Assembly: GCF_000204055.1 (NCBI RefSeq)
Contig: NW_006768774.1
Location: 98,133-162,132 of the forward strand
Length of the DNA: 64,000 bases
Reading direction: 5' to 3'
From: Melampsora larici-populina 98AG31
Lineage: Eukaryota; Basidiomycota; Pucciniomycetes; Pucciniales; Melampsoraceae
Positions 33,346 to 44,559 of the stretch are shown here, piece by piece. Position 1 is the first letter of the stretch; each line of letters opens with the position of its first letter. The translations under genes were made by a program, and so were the position numbers. The notes under the pieces were generated by a model. The model worked only from the letters and a program-made list of their open reading frames with translations, was not told where the DNA came from and searched no databases.

Positions 33346-34697
33346 TAACTTCACTTTTTGAAATACACTTGGGTTCTATATGATCCTCCTAGAGTGAAAA
33401 GTGATAGAACTAGACAAATAAGGTTGATCTCGAGGTTTTTAAGGTTCCAAACATTCAGACTTTGAGAGCAATACTGATCCTAAGAAGAAATAAGTCGATT
33501 TTTAAAAAGTGAATTGTTACTTTGGGAAGTATTCCACTTTTGATTTTAGTTTTACCAGCATAATCAGCGGCAGGCGCTGCCTCAAAGACTTCCGCCTGTT
33601 CTTGCTTTTTAAAATCTCACATCTCTTGCTAATCTTATTTGATGCTTGCCTTTTATCTTCTAATTGTTCATCATGTCATTATCTTTCTTCAGTCACTTGT
33701 AACTGGGGTTTCATCAACTTAACCGTCAGGACCCAAGCACTCACTAATATGGACATCAACATTTGATGTTCTGCCATTGGATTAGGTTTTCTTTCCTCCA
33801 TGTGATGATGGTGACACCACATATTAGCATATATACCCTGAAGGGTCATGCCTTGTCACACTTCCTCTTCTCTTCATACATATGGACCACTAGAATTTCA
33901 ATTTCACTTTGGGCATATGAGTCTATTTTGTGCATATCATTTGTGAGGTTCAGAAGTATTGAAACCACCTACAACTGCTTGTGATTGCACATAAGTAGAC
34001 TTTTAGGTTGAACTACTATAGTCAGAACAATAACAATGCTTTGCCAGATGTACCACATGTCAGGTATCCTGAAGTTTATTGTTGCAAGGATAGAAATTAA
34101 ACAACTTCATCAAACAGCGCACACGAGTTGCCTTTGTGCCTCAAAGGCAGGGCGACTGCCACAAAGACACAGTTATGGTACTCAAAACCACTAGGTTCAA
34201 GCCACCTTTTTCAAAAAATGTGAAAAACATAGATTCAAAGTTGATCTTTTTGCAGGGGAATTCCTGGGAATTCTCTGGAACTTTTTTTTTGGAGTTCTGT
34301 ACGGTTCATTTTCTCCGCAAAAACAACATTTTGAAAGCAGGTTTTCAAGAAAGGTAGCACGGACCTAGTCGTTTTGAGTACCATAAGTGTACATGTGCAT
34401 ACTTACTTTGAGTACCCTAATTGTATGGTGTATATACTTGTTTTAGTTGAAGGTGATATCCAGGCCCATAATTGTAAAAATTCTTTTTGTCTTTCAGTAT
34501 CGCGCCTTTTGCGCCCTCTGGCGCCCCGGCCAATATCCCGGCGCACCCGGGCGCGTCTTTTTTTCCAACCTCGCGCCCACCCCATGAGTTGGGGTGTGCC
34601 ACCTTTTTTGGCTTGCGGGGACGTTTTGCATATTCCAAGATCCGAGGGTACAAATCCAGTTTAGTGTTATGTTCAAAAAAGTCCGATACGATACATA
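33346..34697. other. gene-free stretch with one Helitron-type 3' end and a GC-rich palindromic patch
   Basis: No supported gene. A hairpin end of the Helitron-like family lies at 33555-33586. At about 34500-34590 there is a C/G-rich patch of GCGCC/GGCGC words (GGCGCCCCGGCC, GGCGCACCCGGGCGCG) that can fold on itself. Open frames across that patch exist on both strands only because of its composition. Confidence 0.5.
33555..33586 (-). other. Helitron-type 3' terminus (H6), minus strand
   Basis: Minus strand: GGCAGCGCCTGCCGC hairpin, TGATTATG spacer, CTGG, then host T. It fits the CTRR rule and the hairpin family of H1 and H3. The matching 5' end, which should lie to the right, was not identified. 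Confidence 0.5.
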
Positions 34698-36670
34698 CAC
34701 TACGGGTCAATGGTTGACAGGGGAGGATGTCTGTTCTTCATCCTCCCCAAGGACATCGCGCGGATGACTGCAAGATATCCTCGCGATGTCTTTTGGGTTC
34801 TGGCTGTCAACAATTTGAGTCCGGTTGACACATAAGACAGAACCCTGAGACGAGTCCCACAGCTTGCTCAGACCTTGACAGTGGTCTGAGATTGAAAGAA
34901 AGTTTTGTTGAAGGGCTTCAGGACCCTGGAGAGTGCCGAGGGAACCTACCAATGAAACAAGGTTTTCGGATACCAAGATCCTGTGAAACCACATGTCACA
35001 TTCCCTTACATGTGACATGCTCAAAAGATGCGCAAAGACATAGGCTATCTGCTGGTGTACATCTGGAAGCCACAGCGTGTCTGGTTGCCGCACAAAAGTG
35101 CAATTAAGGTTTTTTTGCCCCGAGGCTTGAGAATAATTCATACCTGGTCGGACTTTGTGTTACAACCGGATATCTCCGTAATTACATGTGCTACATAGGT
35201 GAAAGTGTATGTAATCAATAGCAAACGTTACAAACAATCTCCCATGACACAGCGGGAATGAATAAGTTTGAATCCCGATTGAGAGAAGTTGCGGTGTCTG
35301 AGTCCGCAACTTTTCTCAATCGCCAATCTCGTTCACAACTCGTTCACATTAGGTTCACAAGTTGCCCTCGATCTACCCTACCAACTGGTTTACTACGTGT
35401 TTTGGGTTATATACATACAAAAGTCTCTTTGCAATCACTCACCAACTTGTGTCTTGCTTGAGATCATCTTTCTGGTCTCTTGTTAAGTATACATTTATTT
35501 CAATACTTCCCATGTGCCCCGGGAAGCCTTGTTCGGTCACCATCGTGTACATAGGCAGCTAACCAACAACACGAGAGCATGCCAATTGTTTGTGACAAAT
35601 CTTTAGAAATACAGACGCGGTGTTGTATTTATCAAAGGATTCTACATAAAAGGGAGTTTGTCCATGATCCTCATGGCTGAGAACAAACAAAGGGGCTCAG
35701 TAAAGGATATCAAGGGCGTATTCAAGGGAAACCTGTGAACAAGTTGTGAACGAGTTGTGAACAAGATCCATGATTGAGAAAAGTTTCGGACTTGGACACC
35801 GCAACTTCGCTCAATTGGGTTTTGAACTTAATAATTCCCGCGGTGTGACATGGCAAGCTGTCCCAATTTGCCCTCACTCACGGGAAATTTACAAAACGTG
35901 TGGCCGGGGCCGGTATGATCTGTTCATCGGTTGGTTCCCTCAGCGCTCTCCAGGGTCCTAGGGCTTCTCATAAGAGGAACTCGTGCGTTGGCTTCTTCCT
36001 CTTTCTCCCCCTTCACAAATTTCAAACTTGATCATTTTTGTACCTTCAGATCTTCTCATCAACCTTTGCTGTTCGGCCTCGTTTGGCCTCGTTCTATGGC
36101 CATGTTTGTTCCTTCATATCCTACAAATTTGTCCCCTTCATCTTAACATTCACTTTACAAGTCAATCCAACACTTATGAGCAGGTCTCTTGGTTCATCCT
36201 TTTATATTTACAATCCCTCAATCATCTCTTTTATACAATTCTCAACTCGATTTTTTTTTGTTATTGTTTTTCTCCTTTTTTCAACTGTTTGTACTCTTCT
36301 TGTTGATGATCCAATGGATGAAATCACGAACTCATGCTTGCTTACTATTTATCAATGTAACCAATTGCCCCAAATCGAGAACTACAATAGGTCGCACTGG
36401 GCTAGCAGAGGTCGCACTGGGCTGGGCTTCCTGCACCCAGAACCCAATTCAAAGCGGTACAAACCATTTGAACTACATATTTGAATGCGTTTTGGCAATT
36501 GAATCAGGTCTCTCAGCGTCGCGCGGAACCTAAAGCAAGGATATCGCGCCGATGTCCTTGCTCTCATCCGCGCGACCTCCTCTGTGAGGATAATCAACGG
36601 AGATCGGGCAGATCTCCGTTGGATGTCGCGAGACAGGACATCCGCCGGATGTCCTGATTGGACCGTAGTG
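34698..36670. mobile_element. TIR element with CACTACGG ends and GGACATCGCG palindrome arrays, about 1.97 kb
   Basis: The left end CACTACGGGTCAATGG and right end ATTGGACCGTAGTG are inverted, with TA on both outer sides. Both subterminal regions contain arrays of palindromic AGGACATC.G.GGATGTCC-like words (34725-34795 and 36515-36655). CACTA is the signature start of the CACTA superfamily, but the expected 3-bp duplication is not seen. No transposase is recognisable inside. A separate foldback (35235-35870) is nested within. Confidence 0.65.
35235..35870. mobile_element. nested foldback element with arms of about 120 bp
   Basis: The left arm (CCCATGACACAGCGGGAAT ... GAGAGAAGTTGCGGTGTC ... GCAACTTTTCTCAATCG ... 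CGTTCACAACTCGTTCACA) returns inverted at 35700-35870 (TGTGAACGAGTTGTGAAC, TTGAGAAAAGTTTCGGAC, GACACCGCAACTTC, ATTCCCGCGGTGTGACATGG). The centre (35360-35700) is unrelated and non-coding. Confidence 0.7.
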
Positions 36671-36901
36671 TACTTGCAAAAAAGATCTGCTAGCTATGAT
36701 GTTGCTACTATACAATTTATGTTTGTTAATGATTGCGTAGTAAAAAAACAACAACAACGAATAAACTTCTTGATTATAGCTTAAATAATAAAACGAAAAG
36801 TGTAGAGAAAAAGTCAATATGTAAGTAGGCAAAGATGATGTAAGATGTTCGAAAAATGAGATGTGTTGTAACTTGAATAAAATCAAATATGAGTGAAAAT
36901 T

Positions 36902-39741
36902 TTAAGAGGAAATGAGAAATCGATCAAAATAAGTGTCCACAAGATCCCAACTTTGATCTTCCAAGCCATCTACCAAACATCCAACTACACCATCAGGTCT
37001 CACAACGACTATTCCCCCCATACTCTCATCCACACCTTTAAGCAACCATCAAAAAAATAAGTCAATCATCTCCCATTGGTCTATCTTTGATTAATATGAG
37101 AGTTACATGTTGCTTACCAAACTTTTGATGGATCGAGATAGAACCTGAAGGGTTTGAAGCACCAGGTATTGAATTTGGTAATTCATCAGTCAATAAACGA
37201 TGGTCTCCAACCAATTCTCTAAGTCTTTGAGGAATCTCTACTAATTCCCAATCATCATTTGAGTCTCCAGGAAGTCCGATCACCAAGAAACTGAAAATCG
37301 AATTCGAATCTTTGTTATGAAATATAGAGACTTGAGAAGTGGTTGAGAAACGCTTCAAGAAACCATCTGGGCGATCAAGTCTAGTGGAGATGCTCGATAA
37401 TCTCGATTTTCCGGCGCGGCCTAGGAAGATGTGGATTCGAAAAGTTCCATCCATTGGAATAACGTGTTCTATCCTTATTGGGTTGCCGTCATGAAGACGT
37501 TTCACCCGGCCCGGTAGGAGTCGCGCACCTGCTTGCAGACGCCATCCTTCGCGTGAGGTCATTACATTCAGCGCGTTTGCCGCATAAAACGCTCCACAGC
37601 CTGAAGTGAAATAAGCGTCTGAAATCACAGAAAAAAGTCTTGATTAGAAAATAAGGTCTGGGACTTGGTTTGCATATACGTAAGCCGCAAATAAGAAGAT
37701 CATATAAAGGAAATGACGTACTTTTCTTGAACATTTCAATGAATACTTCCGGATCAACATCTGTCACTTTTTCACGCTCGATCTCATCATCAATTTGACC
37801 AGATTTTCCAGAGAAGAGCGAAGAGTACTTTGCATCGAATGCAAGAAGCTCAACAGCTACACCACGTCTTTCTTCTTCATATGAGTCGATCAACAACTTT
37901 CGATCACCGACCCCTTTTTCGATCAGATTAAGTTTCCACGCCAGTGAGTACATATCTAACATTGAGATGTTCATCTTTCAGTTTTTTCGTCGGTGTAGAC
38001 CAGTAGGTTTGATGATGGTCGTGCAAATATCATAATCAGCTTCTGGTTTTGGCATGAATGCAGAAAGGATTATTCAAGATTGCATACACTTACACCCTGG
38101 CCAGCTTTTGGACTATGAGTGTGAACAGCATCACCACCAAGGATAATCCTCTGGTCAATAACATCTATATAACATACAGACCCTCAACACTTCAGTCTAG
38201 TTCACGATTTGCGATTTTAGTCAAGGTCTTACATCGATTGGAGATCCGTTGTCCAATTTGATAGACACTGAACCAATCAACGTATTTGAAGTCAAGGTGA
38301 TAAGGCTCGAAAATCTTGCGTGCCCGAGCTTGACATATCTCAAGGGTTGCTTCTTCGCGTTCTGAATGTATAGATGCCGACATAGTCATAACGTCAAAAA
38401 AAGATACGAAGCTCACAACCGAAAATAAATTGAGATGAATGTAAAATTGTGACGAACGGAAGTGTTGAGGTTGAGATTGAGGGTTGGACTGAGATCCTGT
38501 CTCATCAGGTTGTTCGAGTTTCAATTGAACATAAAATCGCACCAAGTTTCGTTCCCGAGGGATGACCATGATCGATCCCGCATGACGGGAATGGATCATA
38601 CATTTCAATTTCAAGTCGGCTGTAATATCGGTCCGAATGATAAAGCAACTCGGAATCAGCACATTTGAGGAGGATGGGGCTTTGAAACAGGATTACAGGA
38701 AAAGAGGCATTGGAAGTCACTCAAAAACGAAAATCCGATTCAACTACACAATCCATCACACCCCAACACGCATCAATCTCCGACCCAACCAATGCCACTC
38801 GATCTTTACCTATCGAGTGTCTTACGGCAGACCTTGCACCATCACAACCCATCAAATACTTTGAAAGAACTTTCGTCTCGATTCCATTCCGTTCGATGAT
38901 AGACTCTACCGGATATTCCCCGCCGTCATCCGATACCCGACAGCTAACAAATTTTGAAGGTCTATCTATTCCTCCCTTTTCTAGTTCTTCAGGACCATTT
39001 ATCTTGGAATAATGTTGATTGTAAATCATTCGAGAAGAAATCTCTCTTATCATTTCGCGTTCGATAATTCCTTGATGCATCAGTAACGTGTAGCGGTCTT
39101 GGACATCGATAAAATCTGGACATGACCGAGCCTTCGAAGTACGTGCCAGTGCTTTGGTAGGCGTAGGATCCTACGTAATGAAGAGGTAAGCTGAAATTGT
39201 CTCAACTGACATTTCATGTAAAATAGGCACCTACCCAAAAGGCTACTTCGTAGACTTTTACCCCTACTCCAATCAATTGCTTGGCCAAGCCCAACATAAA
39301 CAAAGCTTCGTCATCGGGAGTTTGTTTCTCTTGAATACAGTCAGAATTCGGAGGTGGAGGAGGACCAGCGGATGCGATGGATTGTTGAATCACTTTACAT
39401 GATCCAATATTCCTGAAGACCTACAACCACCACCACAAAGAACAAATGAGTCTGAATACCAACATGGAGATTGTATTTCAGTCTCTATGAGTCCTGAGAT
39501 CCAACCTCATGTAGAATTTTTGAGAAATGCTTCAACTTGAGTGGTTTGGAAGCAAAAGAGAAGAAATGACCTCTAATGTTCGCGGTTGAATCCCATCTGC
39601 TCTTCCTGCTGAAGTCGGCTCAGGCCTATCATCAACATGAAGAACGTCGAAATGGAACGTTCGCAGACAAAGCGAGGCCATAAGGCCTGCTGGTCCAGCC
39701 CCCACAATCAAGACATCCGTCTTTATCTCATCGTTCTTCAT
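36902..39741 (-). CDS. FAD-dependent aromatic monooxygenase, phenol hydroxylase / PheA-TfdB family, 714 aa
   Basis: Eight exons on the minus strand: 39741-39571, 39420-39235, 39170-38729, 38619-38233, 38164-38094, 37974-37722, 37618-37118 and 37035-36902. They sum to 2,145 nt with every junction in phase and no internal stop. Motifs in order: TDVLIVGAGPAGLMASL (FAD dinucleotide fold, residues 8-24), RADGIQPRTLEV, VKVYEVAFW, a DG motif GCDGARSAVR (around 230), FPDLKLKCMIHSRHAGSIMV, EICQARARKIFEP, and GGDAVHTHSPKAGQG (second FAD motif, around 410). The C-terminal thioredoxin-like domain ends VVVRPDGVVGCLVDGLED. Family members use NADPH and O2 to hydroxylate phenols or related aromatics. No signal peptide is seen, so it is probably cytosolic. 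The substrate is unknown. The donor after 38729 (GTTTTT) is atypical but gives the expected protein. Confidence 0.9.
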
Positions 39742-40715
39742 ATTGAATCTTGTGATCTGTATATCTGATTTAAAGAGTAGCTTGGTAAAGGTCGCTTCTA
39801 TTGACCGAGAATTGTAAGTAAATTAAAGTAAAATCTTTGAGGTTCAAGGATAGATCTTGAGACGAGGGGAAGGGAGTTAAAGATTTGCTTGCTGACCGAG
39901 AGATGAGTTAATATACCAAAACCAATGTGTACTGCCAATACAGTTTCGATTCGGATGATGTCACCGTTGAATATATGCATCACAGCACAATCTTCTCTCA
40001 CGAGTCACAGAGCTATTATCTTATCAGTAAGCAACCAGTCTTGTATGACTCTAGATGACTCTCCTGTTACAATTCATGGTTGAGGTTGTAAAAGTATGAT
40101 AAATTACATGGTTCCTCTCTTCTTGATCAACAATTCAAATCATAACCTTAAACAAACTTCCTCATCTGATCATTATCATACCACATATCATGATTTGTAA
40201 TGTTTGGTTTTGTACAAAACCAGAACTTCAAGAAATAGAATACTTGAATTCTGAATTCATTCCTATTTTTCAAAAAGAAACACTGGCCTGCCCATTGGAA
40301 TTCATACATCCATCAGACTACTTTTTCAATCTCTTCAGCATTGTATATATATATTTAGGAGGGATATGTCGCCAGAAGTTTAAACTGACCCTATATAAGC
40401 CCTCTTCACTGCCAATATATGTAACAAAGGTGGGAAATATGAGCAACTGGTCATCAAGAGATTAGGATTTGGAGGGTGTTGAAGCGTGACAATTTTGTTT
40501 GACTATATTGTCTGTGAAGATTCTACGCTTAAAGTATGAAATATATCCTTCCTTTATAAGGAAGTAGATCTTTTTGCTTACTCTGGTTTGGTAGAACTTG
40601 AGGTACTTCTAATTCCCAAATTACTTCAGTGCTTTGTCTGGCCAGTCATGACACTGATACTTGACAAGTCATATCCCTAAGATTCTTACCAGTGGTCATG
40701 ATAAAAGAAAGACTG
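39742..40715. other. upstream region of the monooxygenase gene, no gene seen
   Basis: AT-rich; presumably holds the promoter of the minus-strand monooxygenase gene. No supported reading frame or repeat. Confidence 0.5.
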
Positions 40716-41095
40716 TGACAACACCACAAGCGCTATGCAACACAATGGATTTTGACCTGTTTCCATTGTGTTGCGTATTCAGCGCAATATCACGCTCCGC
40801 AACCACTCTGCAATGAGATTGTTTTTTTCTATCTCAAGTTTGCGGAGTGGTAGGGCAAATATTGCGGAAAATGTGCAATATTGCCCTATTTCCACAATAT
40901 TTGCCCTTAATAAGCGTCAAAAACCAACCGCAATTGTGGTGCGGGTTTCTGAGCAACGGGTTTTTTGAGCCCGGGTTGCAATGCTCTGGCACCGCAATGT
41001 ATAGTGCTGCCATTGCGGCTCCAAAAAGCACTACGCAACCGCACCACAAGCACGATCTGGTGTGGTGCGGTGCGCTTGCGGTATTGACTGTTGTA
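40716..41095. mobile_element. miniature element of the CCGCAA/TTGCGG palindrome family, about 380 bp
   Basis: The left part ACAACACCACAAGCGC and right part GCGCTTGCGGTATTGACTGTTGT are inverted with mismatches. The body is filled with GCAATATTG, CCGCAA, TTGCGG and GGTGCGGTGCG words that pair with one another. No coding content, and exact borders are uncertain by a few bases. Confidence 0.6.
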
Positions 41096-41186
41096 TTCAT
41101 TAAGAAAATGTTTCACATAATGATATGATTGTATAATCTTTAGATGAATTCTCTCTTGTAAAGGTCCCTTTTCCAATTATACTTGA

Positions 41187-42871
41187 CTAGCCAGATTGGG
41201 CGGCGGGCGCCGCACTGACAGAAGTGGTTTACCTTGGTTCAAGTCACATAGCATGCTACAAGATATGGCAAGTCACATATTGCTCAAGGAAGAGAGCTTC
41301 TTCAGGGTTAATTGGTGGTATTACAGCACAGTAGAATCTATTTCCTCATATTATTAAGATTACTTCATAAAGTCTGAGTAACACAATGCCAGCCTAAGAA
41401 TATTTTTCTTCCACACTAAGTAGCTATTTTGGTCACACTGGCTCCATCACTGAGTAAGTCAAAGAGTCATGGAGATACACCAATTTCTATTCAATTGGGA
41501 TGTTTTTGTGTTAGATAGCAGACTCATGCTGGCATGAATTATTGGCACTGCATTATAGCTTGCTATGGCTCAGATTGGATACACCAGTATGATACTTAGC
41601 AATGTTTTGACAAAAGTCAATGCAGATCTAAAGTGAGACTATAGAACATGACCCTTGAAAGACCCCACTAATTCTGAATTGCGCATACTCCACCTGTTCC
41701 AAGCTGCAAAAACATAATTTTTGGGGTTTTTTGACTTGACCAGGGCAGCACCATGGAGCTCTTTCAATACAGATTACCAATAAGTACTGCCAGTTGGATA
41801 ACTTGTGATTCAAACTTTGGGGTCAAAAAAGATTGCCAATTGCAGTCATCATGATAAAGAAAAGGTGTACTGTTCTTGTGATGGATAACTTGATCTGGGA
41901 AAGATTTTTACACTTATCCTCCTTGTGTCAAACAACATTAAAGGGAAGGAAGGCAGAGGAAATATGGAGGCCATGATGCTTCTGAGTTTTGATTGTGATG
42001 TGATCACGGTTTGGGAGGAATCATGGGAAGTTTAAACAGAGGTGATGACATATGCCCCAGGAGTGGAGTGAAAATATCCTTTCCCTAAATCTAAGCCCCT
42101 AATCCTAAGCCTTAACCCCAAGGCCCTAACCCCCTGATGGATTTCATATCAGAGTACATCAATATTCATTTTGTTTCAGATTTTGAAAAACTCTCCAAGC
42201 AGCTCAAAAATCAAAACACTACTTTTTTTCTTGGTCAGTACAGGTGTGCATATATAACACATATTTTTTTGATCATTGTAGGAGTAGTTGTGAAGTAATC
42301 CACATACACAAATAGTAGTCTATGACAACACAACATAGTACAACTTAAAAATAAAATATAGGTGTGGTCACTTAGGATATGTGAATTGACAAAGTGGGGT
42401 CTTCCACCAATCAATCAGAGTGACATAGTTGGAGTAAAAACTAACACTATTGATATCAAAAGTGGGTGATGTGTGCAGGATTCTTAGACAATACACAATA
42501 GGGGGTTTCAAGTTGCATTATTACAGGATTTTTACTGTGCAAACACTTGTCCAAGACTGCAAAATTTACCACAAACACAAAAATTCAGCACACCTATTTA
42601 GGTGTCTCAAAAGCTGTCTAATGTACACTTGCACACAAAAAGGCACTGTAAAACTTTAAAAACTTGTCTGTTTTGTAAAAATTCTACACAAAAATATCTT
42701 GATTTGAAACCCCTTAATGTGACTTGGTTAAACAATGAGTTTTATACTAAACAACAACACAACTGCAAATGAACACCAACTCTATGAATATGTTGGCCCC
42801 AACACTATCAATCCTCAGTTGATGATATTGATATGAAAAACTTGGTGTCAATGTTTACATCATTTGAATGA
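41187..42871 (-). mobile_element. Helitron-like element H4: clear 3' end, tentative 5' end
   Basis: At 41187-41215 the minus strand ends GCGGCGCCCGCCGCCCAATCTGGCTAG|T, matching the H1 3' end. A possible 5' start is A|TCATTCAAATGATGTAAAC at 42871, which keeps the TCATTCAA and GTAAAC blocks of H1. Between them no gene is recognisable. The 3' end is well supported; the length is not. Confidence 0.45.
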
Positions 42872-43626
42872 TGGTGATGATAATTTGACTTTATTCAGAT
42901 TTGGTTGTTTCCGCATCAACTTGTTGCTATAAAAGCTGAATCTGTTTCTGGTTCTCAACCATTCATATTAATTTGATCAAATAAAATAAAATCTGAATCC
43001 AGTCATATCTTGGCTTCTTTAAAGTTGGATGCACTTTGTGTCTAAAACTGGCAACAGTGGGAGTCAAGAGTCAAAAGGCTGATCATCCTATTGCATTATT
43101 TGATTGCCAAAGCCAATTTTAGCATGTTTTGACCGATTGGCACCTTGACTGCTGGTTGATCTCATATTTTCTTGGTCAATGGAATTCAGCTCTAAAAGAT
43201 ATGATAGAAATTCTTGTAAATAAAGACCTTGTATATCATTACATTTAACCACAAAGGCACTTCAAATACAAAACTCTGGCAAAAATATACAAGCAATCTC
43301 CGTAATCAGCCTAAAACCCATTAGGATCCACATTATGTTACCATGATACCCAAACCTATCAGGACACACTTTATGTTACCTTGATACCCAATCAACCATC
43401 AAACTGTGCGTCTATAGCCTCATTCAAAATTTTAAATGTAAACTAGGTTCACTTACAAACCTGGACAAAATCCACTTAGCGTGATTTTCGAGTTTTGGAC
43501 ATCGTCAGAAACTCTTCACTGCAAATCAATTCACATTTGCCATCGTGATTCATTTTCAAATGCAATCATCTACCCGTGAATCTGCAAATTCTAACCTCAT
43601 TGTCAAGCTAACCAAGCCTGCCTCTT
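42872..43626. other. gene-free stretch
   Basis: No supported gene or repeat. A short near-duplicate phrase (CCTAT.AGGA.CACA.TTATGTTACC.TGATACCCAA) occurs twice around 43315-43390. Confidence 0.4.
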
Positions 43627-43924
43627 CACTGCCAGCATAGATGCCTCGGGTTGAGAAATCCGAGGCATCATCGGAGGCAAATCCTCGGACAGACCTTGTC
43701 CGAGGTTTTTGCCTGAGGTATTTTTTTTTGCCCTGGAAATAACCTCGGATCAAAACCTCGGGAAGCTTTTGTCCGAGGTTTTGCATCCGAGGATACCTCG
43801 GATTACGCCCGAAAAGTCAACGACATTCCTTGCTCCGACTAGATGGCCGCTCTTCCAAGGTATACTAGTCTTTCACTTATTTAACTTGTTTAGTTAGTGT
43901 TGTATGCAATAAAGCCAAGTAACA

Positions 43925-43959
<35 letters not shown>

Positions 43960-44000
43960 TACCTCGGATTACAAAATCCGAGGTAAATATGTTGGCGGTG
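43627..44000. mobile_element. CCTCGGA-family miniature element 2, with a retroposed insertion inside; TSD CTT
   Basis: Ends CACTGCCAGCATA / TATGTTGGCGGTG are close to those of the copy at 19110. CTT flanks both sides (43624-43626 and 44001-44003). The array of CCTCGGA/TCCGAGG words is interrupted at 43807-43957 by a poly(A)-tailed insertion with its own 15-bp duplication. Without that insertion and its duplication the element would be about 208 bp, the size of the first copy. Confidence 0.85.
43807..43957 (+). mobile_element. retroposed mRNA 3' end (processed copy), 151 bp with about 29-nt A tail
   Basis: A 15-bp target duplication GATACCTCGGATTAC lies at 43792-43806 and 43958-43972. Between them are 120 bp of unique sequence, a polyadenylation signal AATAAA at 43908-43913 and, some 16 bases on, an uninterrupted A tract to 43957. 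This is the signature of LINE-type target-primed reverse transcription of a polyadenylated transcript, truncated at the 5' end. The source gene is not identified; the insert is too short to show a protein. The intact A tail and perfect duplication suggest recent insertion. Confidence 0.85.
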
Positions 44001-44559
44001 CTTGGACTAGCCCCAACCCGCCCCAACCCGCCTTTCAGAAGCACCCTATCTTGGCTTAGCTGAACATCACACTATTACCAATTGATGGCCACCAAGTACG
44101 CTGGCTCTCCGAATTTCTGCCGTATGCTCAATTGATACTCGCTTCACTCAGCCTGACAATTCGATTCTGCGGATGATTCAACCAACTTATGCCACAATGC
44201 CTCAAATACTTGCCTGATTTCAACTGTTTTGTTGCAAGGTGGTTTCTTTTCAACTGTTTTTTTGCAAGGTGTTTTCTCCATCTTCTCAATTTTACCTCAC
44301 AGCTGTTGTTTGAGATTCTTGACCGATTTTTTTTTCTCTTGGTTTAGACTCAATCACTGCAAACTCTTCTTCTCAAGCTCATTTTACTTGTGGAGAGATG
44401 TGGTATGAATTACATGATCAATTAGGACATTAGTAAAGGTGGTAAGCTTGGATTTGTCATCTTCTCCCAGTGAGGGTTGGTACAATACTCGAATATGCTG
44501 AACCACAGTGGGTAGTTCAGCACTTTTCACGCACTGTTGTGATACAATAGAAAGAAAAT
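44001..44559. other. gene-free stretch between miniature element and NOP14 relic
   Basis: No supported gene. It may include decayed intron or downstream sequence of the NOP14 relic. Confidence 0.35.

Noticed and set aside
34403..34717. Overlapping open frames on both strands
   Set aside because: They arise from a GC-rich palindromic patch; all frames are open by composition and none shows a domain.
37062..37628. Stand-alone 188-residue protein
   Set aside because: It is exon 7 of the monooxygenase, with in-phase splice sites at both ends.
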